Assembly: GCF_030704535.1 (NCBI RefSeq)
Contig: NC_081806.1
Coordinates: 5,355,001-5,419,000, forward strand
Reading direction: 5' to 3'
Source of the DNA: Vitis vinifera
Taxonomy: Eukaryota; Streptophyta; Magnoliopsida; Vitales; Vitaceae
Length of the DNA: 64,000 nt
Below are positions 42,975-57,100 of this stretch, one piece after another (the stretch's first letter is position 1; each line of letters begins with the position of its first letter). Under the pieces are notes generated by a model, which saw only the letters and a list, made by a program, of their open reading frames with translations, ran no database searches and was not told the DNA's origin. The position numbers and the translations under genes were made by a program.

Positions 42975-45900
42975 TCACATTAGACAACAATTTGGCTGAG
43001 ACTCCAACAGCTCCGGAGATCTGCAATGCAAGTGAGGTAGAATAACAGTCAGTTCAGGTGATATAAAATACCAAATGGAACACTACATAATATCGGTGCT
43101 ATTCCACAAGTTCCAATCTTAGATGTTGCAGAAAAGCATAAGTCAGTGTCAAAAAGAGCAGCACATGGATATATGCAACAACATAATTAGAAAGCACTAT
43201 TTCTCCCTACAGACCATCACAGATGAAATATTCCATGGAACAGGCATCAGGCCAACTTTGTTCAACACAAATCTCAAGGAATGCTTCAATCTAGCAACTC
43301 TAGGAGGGAGCTCAGAGGACAGTTTCTTTTTAGTTTTCTCATAATACCAAACTAGTTCTAACAACATTTCCCTTGAACATTCCACACATGCAGAAAAGGC
43401 AAGGGAGAGGAGATTTCACACCTCTTTTTTGCAGCCGACTCTATTATTTTAAGAGGCTGACAGTGAACAATTACCATACATCAGATCGGCTCTATTCTGT
43501 TTCAAAGTAGTGTTTGGTTTGCAAATTAACGTCCATAAAAATGAGATTATCCTGATTGGGATGGTAGATGGGCTTGAGAGGTTGGCTAATCAGCTGGATT
43601 GTAGAGTGGGGGGTCTTTGTTGGTGTGGGATACAGTTGAGGGTAATTTCAAATGAAGGTTGGCCTCTTGGAAACAACAATATCTTCCTATAGGTGAGAGA
43701 CTGACCCTTTTGAGAAGGGTACCCTTCTAGTTCACCAATTTATATTTTTTTTGGCTTTCACAATTTCTAGAAAGGTAAGAAGTAGATTGAGAAGGATTCA
43801 GAGGAAGTTCCTGAGGTGGGAGGCCACTTAAACAAGAAATATCATTCGGTAGGTGACACACTGTTTGTTCCTACAAATCTGGTGGGAGCTTGGAAATAAG
43901 GAAACTGAAGCCTCTCAACAAAGCTTTATTTGGTACATGGCTTTGGAGATTGACAAATGTGCACAAAAACTTTTGGAGAAAGGTAATTCTGGGAAAATAT
44001 GAGGAAATGGAAGGGGGATGGTGTTCTATAGAAGGTACAGAAGCCTATGATTCAAGCCTATAGAATGCTATCTGCAGCGTTTGGGTTCTTTTTTTTTTTC
44101 TTTTTTTTTTTTATAGACAACAAGATTATGCATTAAGAAACAACTAAAAAGAGAGGGTGTGCCCTACGTACACGTGTTTGGGTTCTTCCAAGTTCAGTTA
44201 GAGAGGTAATGCTTAGCTGGAAAGGAAACTTGATAGGTACTTAGCAAAAGATAGTCTGGACACTGATTCCATTAGCCTGTTCTCGAGTGTTGGGAAAGAG
44301 TGCAATACCAGAATTTTTTGAAGGGGTGGAATATACTAGTCTGGCGATTAAAAATGGTTTTTTAAGGACCTTGTTTGTGCAATCTAATGGGGGCTACTCT
44401 CTTCCTCTTCTTTGTCAGATTTTGTTGATAGATTGGGAGCCAGTTAGATGTTGGGGGCTTTTGCTATTTTTCCATTACTCTAGCTATCAATCATATACAT
44501 CATGTGTACATGCTTACACCTCATTTTCTTTTAGAGGGCTCTACTAATATATTTCTATTTTTGTCCACTAAAAAAAAAACAGCTTATGTATTCCTCAGCA
44601 TCTAAAGTTAGGTGCATATTCTACAAAGATTAAAAAAATAAAAAATAAAAGTGCCAATCTCCAACAGCAGACTGATTGTGTGTGTGTGTGTGCGTGTACA
44701 CTATTGTTTCCAAGAGCTAAAATCGACTTTCTCCAAAAATCAAGGAAAGCACTTCAGAAATTCTAACAAAATGATGGCTCAGATTGCCACAAGCAACTGA
44801 TCAGAACACTTACAGCTGGCCAAGATTTGCTAGATCAAAGTCGGGAGCAAGCTCTTGCACTATATCATTAGGCGGTTGGCCACACTCTTGCATTTGTTGC
44901 ATGAGCTCGACAATCTTAGTGAAGTTACCTGGATCATTTTCATAAACTTCATTTAGATTTTTTATAAGTCCATATTGGTGGGAATAACGCTCAAATTCTT
45001 CTTTGCTCAACCCAGCTTCATGCTCTTTCAACCACTTTGGATATCTTTCTCCAATTTCTTTCATTGGTTCATGAAGAATCTCCTTAGACAAAAGCTGCTG
45101 CATCATGGTTTCCACAATTGACTCCATGTCCTGAGCAAGAGGTTTAAGAAAGGACACATTCATTATGGATTATAAGAAACAAAAACATATCATTAACAGA
45201 AGAGTACTGTCTCTAGTAGCCAATGATATATGCTATTGCACATCTGCTAATGCCAACTATAACCAGAAAGGAGAAAGGAGAAAAGATGCAGAAAAAGGGT
45301 CCATATAGTTTCAATCTGAAAGTTAATTGGCAGATCTTTTCAGGCCTAAATCCACAGTTCAAAATTCTTTCCAAAATTTTAGAAACGGTTATATTAGTCC
45401 CTTTTATTTATGGAATACATCTTTTCTGTTACCACATTTTGTTTTTCACACAGTTTAAGACACTAAAATATTAAAATTTGCTCATGGTAGATGAAATATG
45501 GCCAAATTTCCAAATATGGAGAAATTTTCTGTCCAAGAGTGTCTTAAACAAATTTATAAAGCATGCAGTTTACAATCACATTTGTACACACGTCAACACA
45601 ATTTCTAACTATCGGATCCAATTAATATATTTAAAATAACCACTTCTCCTTTCCTGTAGAGTTCCCCATATCTTAACCCCCAAAAGATTTGGGCCAACTC
45701 CAAATTCAGCAAATTCCATGTGACTGGTTCCTAAATAAAAAAACCATGGTGACTGCAAGGATTTCCTTGAGGAAATTTAAGACCTATGTCCCTAGGCAGA
45801 AGGATATAAATACTGAATGTCATGTTAGATAAATTGCTAAAAGGTAAAGGTTATCTGAGTTCTTACTTAAACACGGGTTTCACCATTCATCAGCAATAGT

Positions 45901-48900
45901 TTGCTTTCTGAGATAGACGTACCACCAAAGACAGCCTAATTTATCTGTCACTAACCATCAGCACTACCATACCTTGAACTTTTTGCTGTTGGTCACACCT
46001 TTGAACTTTTTAAGATATCATGGACAACGACCTTCATAATCTGAGTGATGTTAATTTGGCCAAGTACCAAGGGCAATAACATAAGATTTATTAATACTGG
46101 GTACTTTTTACACCTTAGACAGATCTCTTCAATACCCAAGGCTCTCTTCCAACTAACTACTCAATAATGTCTACTCTTTAGGTTTTGTAAACTGGTAAAA
46201 GCAAGTTAATTTTATTCAAAAGAGATCATAACATTAAAATGTAGGAACACATGCATAATCCTCAGAAGAACTATTAGCTTCGTAATTGACTGCAAGGGCA
46301 ACAGCATTTATATTTCTACAGAAGACGAAGAGAAGTTATAATACTTAGACAATTAAATGAATCTCGCAAAAGAATTGAACCATTGCGCTTATAGAAAATA
46401 TGGCAGAATCCTCATCAACTATTGAGACTGCACTGGCATGTGCTTTCAGTTTTCCTGTAAGTAGAGATTTTGATTGGTTGACGGATCAAAGGTAAGTCTC
46501 ACAAGTGAAGGCTTATTTAAGGAGATTCAGCCAAATCATTTGATGTAAAATGGGAGAACATGATATCATGCTTCAATAAAAGGCTCTTATATCTTCATCT
46601 GGAGAATTTGCAGCAAAGGAATGGGTAGGCAGCATAGAAATGCAAGGGGGGGAATGGGGAACACATCCACATGAAGCCAAGATCATCATCATCACTCCTA
46701 GTGCACATGAAGCTGAAGAGTTCTCTGGGCCAAAAAAAGTCCTATATTCTCTTTAGTCTCTGTTCTTTGTGAATGCCCTTTGAAACTTATCTACCAAGAC
46801 GGTTTAAGGCTGACTGACATCACATCAACGTGTGAATACCTATGTGTCACTTAAAGCAGGGACAACTAGTAAGTTCATTACTAAGCTCATACCATAGAAC
46901 CTCCCAGAATGTGAAATTCTAAGAGAAGCACTCAACAGTGCCAAAAGGTTGAAAAGGATTTATCATGCAAATCCTTGACAGTTTGATTTCTGGCAAAGCT
47001 GATTAACACATGGACCTAAAAATGTTGAATAGTAATCTCAGAAAAAATGTAGCTTACACTAAACTCATTTTTGATACTAGGACCTAAGGGAACTTCTAGA
47101 AAGAGAAGCTCCAGTAAACCTGCTCAAAAGCATTCCTTACTTCAGAACAATGTTCCACAAATTTCAACCTTGAATGGGATAGCCCACCAAGCAGCTTCTC
47201 TACCTAAAAAGGTACTCAGTATTGACTCAAGGGCTGTCAAAGGAATGAGAATCTGCGTGATTGTGTGTGAGAGATAGAAATAGGAAGAGAGAGAGAGAGA
47301 GAGAGTGCGGGAGGGAAGAAGAGAAAGAAAGAGATTCAAGCACAAACAGAATTTCTACCTTGTAAATTCCATCTACTCTTATTAAAAAATAGTGGCAAGA
47401 AAAGGGGGCACAACCCTTGTATACTCTCCTAAGTATAGCATCAGTCCGATTAAAAAGCATCTTCTTGGGTGGCAAAACAGCAACCCATTTTTCATCTTAA
47501 AGCTAAGAACATTCAATCAATTAAACTCCTGTTTGGTAGTGTCACTTGACCGATGCTTAAATATCTGATGTTGTGTAAAGCGAACAAGACATTTCATGCC
47601 TGAATCAAGAAGTTGCAGGCACTAAGGCTCCAGGAACTCCACTTGGAGAGATATACATGAGAGTGGCAATGCCATTTGATGCACATGCTGCAAGTGGAAG
47701 GCAAGTAAGCATGCCATGCATATGGTGGAATTCACTGTTTTCACTTCCTGTATCACAGGAACACCAAACATCCCTTTTGAAATGCCACATTTTCCAAAGT
47801 TTGTGAGTTAATTAAATATGTCACCACCAACCAACAGGATTAGACCTAATTTAGGCTTCACATGGGACTGAGTGTCTGAAAGCCACATGGTTGAGCAAGA
47901 AACATTATATACTTGACCGACCCACAGTGTCACAATTTGGCCCCAGTTTTGTGAAAAACTGCAACTAAGCTCATGATTAAACAATGACCTTGGATGTGAT
48001 TAGACCCAAAAAAAGAAAAGAAAAAAAACTCACCCACAATGAAAAGAACACTTCAAGAAAACAAACCCAAACCACTGAACAACCAAAAAGGTTCATCAAG
48101 AAATTTTATCATGAGTTTTTTCCCGCACAAAGCTGATAGACTAGCAATCTTAAAATTACGAAAAGCAAACTACAACGTTTATGCTACGTTAGCCACATAA
48201 TTTCAAACTTAGACTTAGAACTAATGAATATTCAACAAACCCAGTAAAACTCGCATTATATAGAACTGTACTTTAGAACAATTTTGCACAAAGGATTCTT
48301 AGGAAGTAATTCAAGAAGGACTTAGGTGGTAATGAATCTAATGAAGGATATAAACTCAGGGGTAGATATTGGAAGAGGGGGGCGGGGTGGGGGTGGGGAA
48401 GGAATAGAGGAACATAGAGAACACATGTCAAAATCATTTGAGGGGCAAAAAACTGATAAATTCACTCCAAAGGAATAACATCACCTCTATTAATAGTCAT
48501 CTTCCTGCCAACCATCGGACCTTTTTTAACCACAAAAGAAGCTCAATTTTGGTCTTTGGCCAAAGTCATCAGGCTCAAACTTATGTATCAAACATGGCAA
48601 CAGTCAAATCAGTATCATTTAATTGTTTAACCTGAAACCAGGATATTCTGCTAACCTTTAAAGATATATTCCTATTTCTGGAATCCACTCATGATAATCT
48701 TAAAAGCAAAGTTAGTATACCTTTCAAAGCACATGAAGAAAGGTATGACTTGGAGCCGATGCAAATCATTCTTATCACTATTTTCCAACACCAAATGCAA
48801 AGTATAATAAGAATGCCTTCAATGACACTCTCCTAACCTTTTGTGTTCTATGTGTATGTGTAGCTGCATGGTGAACAGTAAGCCCATGACATCAAGCTCA

Positions 48901-50265
48901 TTTTCTTTTGATAGGTAATAAAAGGGCTTGCATTAGAAACGCCTGAAAACAGCGAAAACAGTACACACAAACTATACAAACAATGCCCAAAAAAGCTAGG
49001 TAGTAAGGAGACAAAAAAGGCCTTCCCCTTACTTGCCAAACAACCAATCTACAAAATCAATCACAGACAAAATGTGATCCTCTATATACACCCTAACCCA
49101 ATTCACAAAAGTATACATGAAAAAAAAATTAATTGCTTGGTCAAAAGTAAGCCCATAATTAGAACACATCAACAGTAAGCCCATAACACTAAGCTCATAA
49201 TTAGAATGCATCTAAAGAAGTAAAATTTTAAGATAACAATTCAAAGGCAGCAAAACAAAAAGATTCAATCGAGTACTTATATTAGCAGTTTTGTCTATCA
49301 CAAAGCTAATGCTAAAGCTGGCTAAAATTTTAAGTATTGAAATGAAAACTATATACAAGGGTTTCAGACTAAGAATCTTCAAACACGCTTGAACCTAAGA
49401 ATCTTCAAACACAATTTAACTCCAGATGAAACTGCTCAATGTCAAAGTACAGTTGAAAAGCAACCTTAAAAAAGTTCCCACCCTGAAGGACATTAACTAC
49501 ATTTATCACATTTCTGAATTAACACTACACAGAATTATCAAAAACCAAACCCCCAATCCAAAATCCCAACAGAATATCTATAAAAGCCAATGGCAAACAA
49601 ATAAAGCAACTCAGAATCAATCAAAAACACAAAAATTCAATCAAACGACTAATCTTAAAACTTAAAAGAGCCAAACAGAACCCCACAATCCCGATTCAGA
49701 AAACGAAACATGTACATACCTGAGAGCCAGCAAGCTCCTCAAACTGCTTAACCCAATCCTCCATCATCGCATCCTTACCCAACTCATCTCCACCAGGTTG
49801 CGCACCCGTGACCGACTCCAACTCCTTCACAGCCTCCCTAGTCTGCTCCCTGAGCTTATCAAGCGCCTCCGCAACATGCGATTCCTTTGAAACCTTCTGT
49901 TTCCCCTTTTTCTTGCTCTTCAAATCAGGCAAACCCATCCCCAATCCTTGAACCCCAGGTGGCATAGAACCCGTCCCTTGTTTCTGCTCTGTCCCATCTC
50001 TATTTCCATAAGCAAACGAAAAACAAACAAGGATTCAAACCCTAAAATCAAAATTTTCACACGACATATACATAGAAAGAGAAAGAGGGAGATGAACCTT
50101 TGAGCAGAAGAGGCGAGGTTGAGATTGTGGAAATCATCCAAAGCGCCTGAAACCATCCCAAAGTGATTCAAAAATTTTAGAGAGAGAGAGAGAGAGTAGA
50201 TAGAGAGAGATGTTTTGGGACTCACTATCGAGGAGTTCGTCTAAATCATCGGAGTGGCCGGCCAT
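42975..50265 (-). CDS. PEX19: Peroxisome biogenesis protein 19 (peroxin 19)
   Basis: Five minus-strand exons with GT-AG borders and matching phase: 50226-50265, 50098-50146, 49720-49999, 44814-45130 and 42975-43020, giving 243 residues, the usual plant size. PEX19 is the cytosolic chaperone and import receptor that binds newly made peroxisomal membrane proteins and docks on PEX3. Seen in order: an acidic N-terminus [19 protein letters not shown] (PEX3-binding type); a basic linker KSKKKGKQK; a helical core '[16 protein letters not shown]' then '[20 protein letters not shown]'; the family signature '[13 protein letters not shown]'; '[20 protein letters not shown]'; and a C-terminal CCLM, a CaaX farnesylation box. 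The CaaX is on a separate 46-bp last exon 1.8 kb away. Intron 3 is 4.6 kb. Intron 1 (79 bp) contains a (CT)n tract. The start ATG is the first in the leader. Confidence 0.95.
43505..44580 (+). mobile_element. LINE (L1-type) retrotransposon remnant in PEX19 intron 4
   Basis: With frameshifts the plus strand keeps the 3' part of a plant LINE ORF2: '[16 protein letters not shown]' (usual SGLKIN..KSEI), '[11 protein letters not shown]', '[10 protein letters not shown]', and '[20 protein letters not shown]' with 'FWRKVI' after it. It ends in an A run near 44570. It lies antisense to PEX19 inside its 1.8-kb last intron. Truncated at the 5' side, as is usual for LINEs. A pyrimidine-rich T run interrupts it at 44090-44113. 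Confidence 0.75.
44676..44692. repeat. (TG)n microsatellite in PEX19 intron 4
   Basis: Seven to eight uninterrupted TG units followed by an imperfect one. Confidence 0.85.
45131..49719 (-). other. Long third intron of PEX19
   Basis: A 4.6-kb intron between the exon ending ...ELAGSQ and that starting DMESIV. It contains a (GA)n tract at 47287-47305. At about 48897-49110 there is a block beginning 'ctcattttcttttgatagg' that has the look of a dispersed plant repeat. No exon or independent gene could be supported in it. Confidence 0.6.
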
Positions 50266-51121
50266 GATTGTTCCCAGAATCTTTCGATCCTTCTTTCTCT
50301 CGCTGCGTGGGTCAAGGAATCGGGATGAAGGCTGCTCTATGGGGACGATATTACCCGGGTTGAACAAAACGACGTCGTGCAGGGAGTGGGGCATAGGTAA
50401 CAAAGTATCAAAAAGGCCTCAAATTGGGTCACATGGCTTTAGGATGTGGGCCCTCGCCCATTACAAATCCCAAAAACATCTTAGACCCACTGGAATTGAT
50501 TTTTGAGCAGAAAAAACCTTTTATTTTAAGTTTCATAACCTTAAATCTAATTTTATTCAAATAGTTTATGATTTTAAAAAATTAAATATAAGATAAATAA
50601 AAAAAAATTAAAAGTTCTATATTAAATTATGTCATATTTATTTTAAGATTTTTAAATTAAATTCCTATGCCTAATTCCTGACAATCCAAGCCTTCTCATT
50701 AAATAACAATAATATAATCTTCTTATTGATTGAATACTTGAAAACAAAACTTTTACGTTTGTTTATTGACAGAAAACCAACACCTATGATTCTGCTGATC
50801 ATCTACCCCATCTTACTTCCAGGCAACAGCTGATATGCAACTCCACCATTTGCTAGGCAAAAATGTTCGTCCAATGCATGGAATTAGAATATGATATCAT
50901 AAGACATCATTAGGGGTGAATATTTCTTTGTCTAGTAAATGTTTAATTAATAAAGGAGTTTGCAAGAGCATGTTTGTATCTTAAACCTCAATTCCTCGAA
51001 AGCAAATAGCTCAAACGAACCATCCTGAGAAACTGTATGGGAAAAACAAATATAAAGAGCATTTTTGTGGATTGAACCTACAAGGAACACAAAGTGATGT
51101 TCGCCACCACCACATTCCTTC
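50266..51121 (-). promoter_or_regulatory. PEX19 promoter region and 3' flank of the zinc-finger gene
   Basis: The first ~200 bp upstream of the PEX19 ATG are GC-richer and include a TGGGCC/GGGCCC motif at 50447-50453 (site II-type element, common in plant housekeeping promoters). 50.5-50.76 kb is AT-rich. The rest is probably 3' UTR of the upstream minus-strand gene. Confidence 0.35.
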
Positions 51122-54100
51122 TTACTCAGCTGCTCCTTCCTCTGGTTGTATGTCTGGTCCTGGCACATCGACATGATCAGCAGTGACACCATGGTCTGGG
51201 AGTGGAGCAGCTTCATGTGTTGCAGCATATACCTGCTCCACTGCAGGACTGGGCCCGTTGCCTCCAGATTCTGAAATGCCATTCACATGATTCATCTCTG
51301 CAGTCACAGACTCCTCCTTCCTTCCAGATTCCACTCTGGCAAACTGCTGCTGAGGTTCATGGACCACTGAGACAACTGCCTCGCTACCAGATCCAGGATG
51401 GGCTTCAGACCCCTGAGGAATGGCATTTTGTTGAAACTGAGTAACTGCACCCGCAGCAGGTGGTGCTGCTTGGTGAGCTTGTGGAGGCATATAAGGGCCT
51501 TGTGGAGGAAATGAGCCCGGAGGGCTGTAGAAGCCTTGTTGTTGATGGCCTTGAGGATGTAAAAGAGTTTGTGCAATTGGATTAGGAGGATACAAAGCCT
51601 GAAGCCCCATTGGCCCATACATAGCTTGGTGACCCTCAAATCGTTTTAGCTTTGCAATGTGCTTCTTACCAGAGAGATGGCGATCAAAGACCTCCTGTGT
51701 GTCACACTTAACATTGCACAAGTCACATATTAGGGGAATCACCACTTTAGGTTTAGGAGGTTCGATTGATCGCCTTGGTGCTTCAAACATTTTCATACGC
51801 TTCCCACCTCGACCGCCCCGCATCCTGCGCTTCATACCATGCCTCCAATTGTCGAAGTGCTCCATCCTAGGCTTACCCACTTGTGAATCCGGACGCTCCT
51901 CCATGGGTTTTTCAGGCTGTTCCACAATATCATTTTTCTGTTCACCTACCATCTCATTTTCATTGGCAATTCCTTCACTGGGTAAGTTTTTTTCTGGGTT
52001 CTCTTCACCTTCCTCGTCACTTTCCTCTTCACCTTCCTGGGCAATCTCTGGCTGGAACTTGGACTCACCCACAGGCTCATTCGGTATTTCAGTCCCAGTA
52101 AGGTTAGCACTTTTCAGCTCTTCAATTCTCTGCAAGTTCTTTTTATGTCGTTTTCCATTCTTGTGCTGCTCAAGGATTTCCAAACTAGTGCAATCAACCC
52201 TACAAAGCTCACACCATGCCACCTGTGAGGGTTGCCAGTTTGGAGCTGAATCCCCTGGTGCCGCTGTTGATGGTGATGTCTCTGCCAGCACTACAGCTTC
52301 ACCTGACTCTTCAGGTAGAACACCTGAGGGCTCTCCCTCTTCTTCAGGCAATTCTGCATCCTCAACTGCAGCAGGCTCTGGATGTGAAGATGATGCAGCA
52401 TATGGTGCGAACCGCCTCGAACCACCCCTGCCCCGACCCCGACCCCGACCACGGAAAGGTGGACCAGAGCCACCACCTCTAAACGGGTGGCGGGGGCCAA
52501 AACTTCCCCTGCCACCCCCTCTAAATGGTCCACCACCACCACCCCTTCTACCACCACCCCTGTAAGGAGATCGCCCAGCCTGCAAAATAAGTCTCCAAAG
52601 GTTTTCAAGAATATAAAGCTGAATCAGTCAAAGATGAGCTTGCTCAATATTGAGGGGAAAACAGCTGCTCAAAAAATGATAACTTCATGCACAGAATTTA
52701 GCTATCAACACAAATTACACAAAACAAGAGCCAGCTAAAAGAACTACAGCTTTGACACTTCACCCCTAGGGTTCCGTTAGGCACATTTTAAGCATCTAAA
52801 AAAGCCATTCCTTTATTGTAAGGTCAAGTCAAACATATTAAGAGAACTATCTTCTGTCCTAAAACTTGTCGAGCATATATTGATGCAATATCCCAAAAAG
52901 AAGAGACAAAAAAAAAAGTATTGGTTTTAAAAGATTTAAGAGTATCAAAGGCAATTAACTTACACATTTTCAATGCATCCATGGTGGTATGAGGCCTATT
53001 GATAGCATGTGCACAAATTTATTGTTTAGAATAAGAATAATTATCCAAAAGAAGAGGTAATAAATAATTGACAAAATGCCACTGACTAAAAACAATAAAG
53101 ATGATGTTACACAGGTTATGAAACAATACCATCTCAAATGTTGAGCAAAACATGACATATTCCAAATATCAGGGAAATAACAGCTAAGGAATGATTTCAT
53201 GTTCATGATTCCATGTGGTGCCAAATGCAAAGGTGCATTAATTCCACCACAAGGTATGAGTCAGCATCACCAGAAGGAAACAATTTTTCAGTGCAAATGG
53301 AATATATAGCAAAGAAGGTATATCAAGCCTACTGCGACACCATAGAGAGACCAAATACAACCCAATAAAAGGGAATCATGCACAGATGCTATCCTCGAAC
53401 TAAATCGCCCTTCCTCAAAGTAAACCACAAAAGGACCTTGATCAATCTAGTTCTTTCTTACAAGAATGAGAAAAAATTCTACACAGATTGAATTAAGTTT
53501 AGCATAACTGAAATTTCTTAATCAGAACCAACTGCAAGATTAACTGAAAGTTAATATCAATGTCTGAAACGTCAGACTACGTCATAAAAAATGCAAGTTG
53601 ATAAACCTTCATAGCAGTAATAGCTGCAGGAGTCATGCAGGAGAAAATAAGAATAGGAATGAGTAGAGGCAAAGCTAATTGTTATATGACTATCCGAACC
53701 ATGCTTAGTTCTCTGGATATATAATCATTGACTGAAAATTTGTAAACTGCACCCTTCCCAACCCTGACAACCATCCACAAACCCCAGGCCCAACATACCC
53801 TCTCCCCAAAAAGAAACAACGGATAAGTAAACATCAATTTCCATTGTGGAATCCCAATCTTAATGATGTTCATTCCCAGCTATGTGCATCACTCAGAAGA
53901 AAATCCTGATTCAATAATAAAAAACCTTACATTTTTAGAATTACAAATGATTTTTGGCAGGCAAACAAAAGATTGCTATAATGCTTAGGATTTTTTTATA
54001 AAAAAAAATCAGAAATATGGGAACCTATAAGATTTGCCTTTTTTTAATGCCTAGTAAAAAAAATACCTGCTTTTTTTCTAGAATATAAATTGAGATATCA

Positions 54101-57100
54101 AAGGCCCAAAATTGCACATCAGTTAGCACTATGAACATTCTTAAAGCTACTGCTTTATTAGATGAAATAAGCAAAAGAATAATTTATTCGTCACATACCA
54201 TTGAAATAAGTAATTTACAGGGGAGGAGGAGAAGCTACTGCTTCTTTAGATGAAATAAACAAAAGAATAATTTTTTCATCACATACCATTGAAATGAGTT
54301 ATTTAAAAAAGAATCAAAAAATAAAAACTAAAGAGGAGCAGCGGCAGCAGCTAATTTCCAAAGAGATGTACCAGTAGGTGTTCAAGTGCCTAAACAAAGT
54401 CAAGCTCCAGTGTTCTCTCTCTCTCTTTCTCCCTCCCTCCCTTTTTAGTTGGATAGGTTTCAACTTTGAGGAATTTTTGCTTGACAATAACAAATCACAG
54501 GGTTCAACATTGCTTGAGCAAGAGCACAACATTGTTGATTCTCTTCTCTTGCCACTCCAAAACAAATACAGTGAGGGCATTTTGCAGTATGTGAACAACC
54601 AGCACAAAAGGCTCTAATAAAATCCATATTAGCAGGAAACATAAAGAAAAAACAATTCAGAAACCAAAAAAAATACTTCAAATAATGCTTAATTTAATTA
54701 GTTGAATTAGCTTTATATTTTTTGCAAATAATGGATTTTTATGTGCCAAAAAATATCATATATTATGACTTCGGAAAAGAATCAACTAGATCAACAGGGG
54801 ATTCATGGCTGGGGAAGTAGATACAAGGCAACAAGCCTCTAGAACTTCCAAATCCCACCCCGCAACTATGGAACCTTTCAGAATGGCGTGCTAACTCACA
54901 CAAAATCCATGCTGCTTTCAAACACTTAATTATAGTTACGCTTAAAATAGATAAAAAGAAAACTGAAAGATCCATACCTATTTTCTTGCAATGAATCCCA
55001 CTCCAACGAGAATCCAAAACGATAAGAGGAATGATGACAACGGACAAGACAAAAGCTCTTGATTCAAACTCCTCGAGTTGACAAATGACATAGTTTGGCA
55101 ATTCCTTGTCCTAATGGGATTTATCATTCTATCAACATCATCAGAATTTCATACAACTATTATAAAAAAAGTAAAGCACGCCATGCCTAGTGCTATAACC
55201 CAACCAAGCCTTGCACAATTCAAATTGGGCTCTTAGTTTGTGGAATGGGTTTGACATAAGCATGAGTTGATTCTACAATCATGGATTCATATAAACAAGA
55301 TCAAGCAGTGCAAGACCAACTTGACACAGTCCACTATTTTTTTTAGCCCAAAACACAAAAACCTTATTCAATTAGACACAAAGCCATAACTTTATAGTCT
55401 ATAAAAAGCAAGATCATGCTTGTCCATCAAAGCAATCTCGCACTTTGTTTTCATTCTTCTCTCAAACCTAAGTTGAGCACAGGATCATCATGAAAACAAG
55501 CCAACCTCACTTTGCACACATATGGCCTATTTTTCAATATCCACATGTCATATTCAAAACTGGCACAAATGAAACCTATGTGCTCATTTCCAGCATTTTT
55601 CACTTTGAAGGACTTGCCTAGAATTGGTCTAGGGTCAAACCAAGCTGTGTACAATTTTAATAGGACATGTACATTGTTTATTTCACAATGACAAATTAGT
55701 TTAAATATCATGGTTTATGCCAAATCTTTTCCAATAAATAATTATTTAAAAAAAAAAATTGATCATTCAGTCAAAACTCAATTGAACCAAGGCAATTTCA
55801 CCAAAAAAAAAAAGTAGGGAAAACTAAAGAAAAATTAAAAATTTTTATAGGCAAGAATAAAATTCTTTCAAATTGACAAATCAACATATAAAAGTTATTG
55901 AAAAGGCAAGCTCGCTTATTTGGACAATTAAAACGAAAATACAAGTTAATCTTTTTTTTGGGATTAAAAGGGTTCATTCTTTTTCTTTTTTCTTATCCAA
56001 ACCCAATTGTTTATTCTTTTTGTCAAAAAAAATATGGTTAAAAGATGGGGATAAGACCAGGACAATCATGAAAGACAAAATTCAAGTTGGTCCATCTCCA
56101 GCAGTTATGAGTTTGCAAACCATAATCAGATTCTCTTAGACAAGGAATAATTTTATACAATCTGACAACTTGTAAATCAAAATCAAGAAGATGGTAGAGA
56201 TGGAGAATAAGAAGCAGAAAAATTAAAGCGAGTATTTAAGGAACTTCCTCAAACAAAAACATTTTATGTAAAATGTCAGAAGGTCACAAAAATCACTGAA
56301 CAACTAAAAAAATAAATATTAAGTTTCATTTCGAAAGTAGATTTTGGTGCAGAAAATGTTTTAAACCTCATTATGAGGGTATATATATAACCTAAGCATT
56401 TAGGTAAAGGTTGTCCATTTTAATAGGCACCAAGAAAAATAAAAATTATAAACAAGGCTAAATAACCTTCTCTTATAACTCATTTGTTGTAATCCACAGC
56501 TCTAGGACCTTGCTTTAGTTTCTTAAAAAAAATGACTAAAAGAAGATAGAAGAACCAACCGTTTTTTCTCCACATCCTCAGCGCCATCATGTTCCAAAAG
56601 ATTGGGCAGCATGAAGATACAAGAACGTGCGCTCCTCAAGAACTCTCAAACAAAACCATGAACAGTCCTAAGTCCAAAAGGAGAACACCTAATTTAGATC
56701 AATCCCATTAAAGATGGATTCTGAAAAAATACATGAGAGATTAACAGCAAACTGGCATGCTTTCAAAAGCAAGGGATCAATATTGGGTGTCTACAGGATG
56801 AAGGAAGCTGAAACCAAATTTTAAGAGAAAAAAAATATATGAGGCCACAATGATTTGGGAACAAATGAACATGAAACTAGATCCATGAACATAGAAGGAT
56901 GAGCTGCAACCAAATCAAATGATGACCATCCAAACAAACAATGTGAGTCAACACAAACATCAACCCACAAAGTAAGAAAACAGAGGCATCAATTGATTTA
57001 ATGAGCACATCAAAATTCGAGGGGTCATCAAGGCTCATGAAAGCTTGAGCTTTAAGTCTAGAAAGGAACAAACTGATTGATGTGCCATCTATAGCAAATA

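Noticed and set aside
44085-44113. Long T run suggesting a separate retroposon tail
   Set aside because: It interrupts the LINE remnant but shows no target duplication or recognisable body, so it is probably slippage or a tiny insertion.
48897-49110. Possible MITE or SINE beginning near 'cttttgataggtaata'
   Set aside because: It looks repeat-like but no terminal repeats or target duplication could be found, so it was not called as an element.
51657-52565. 302-codon plus-strand open frame
   Set aside because: Antisense of the RGG/zinc-finger exon; the Pro/Ser-rich translation is a by-product of Gly/Arg-rich coding on the other strand.
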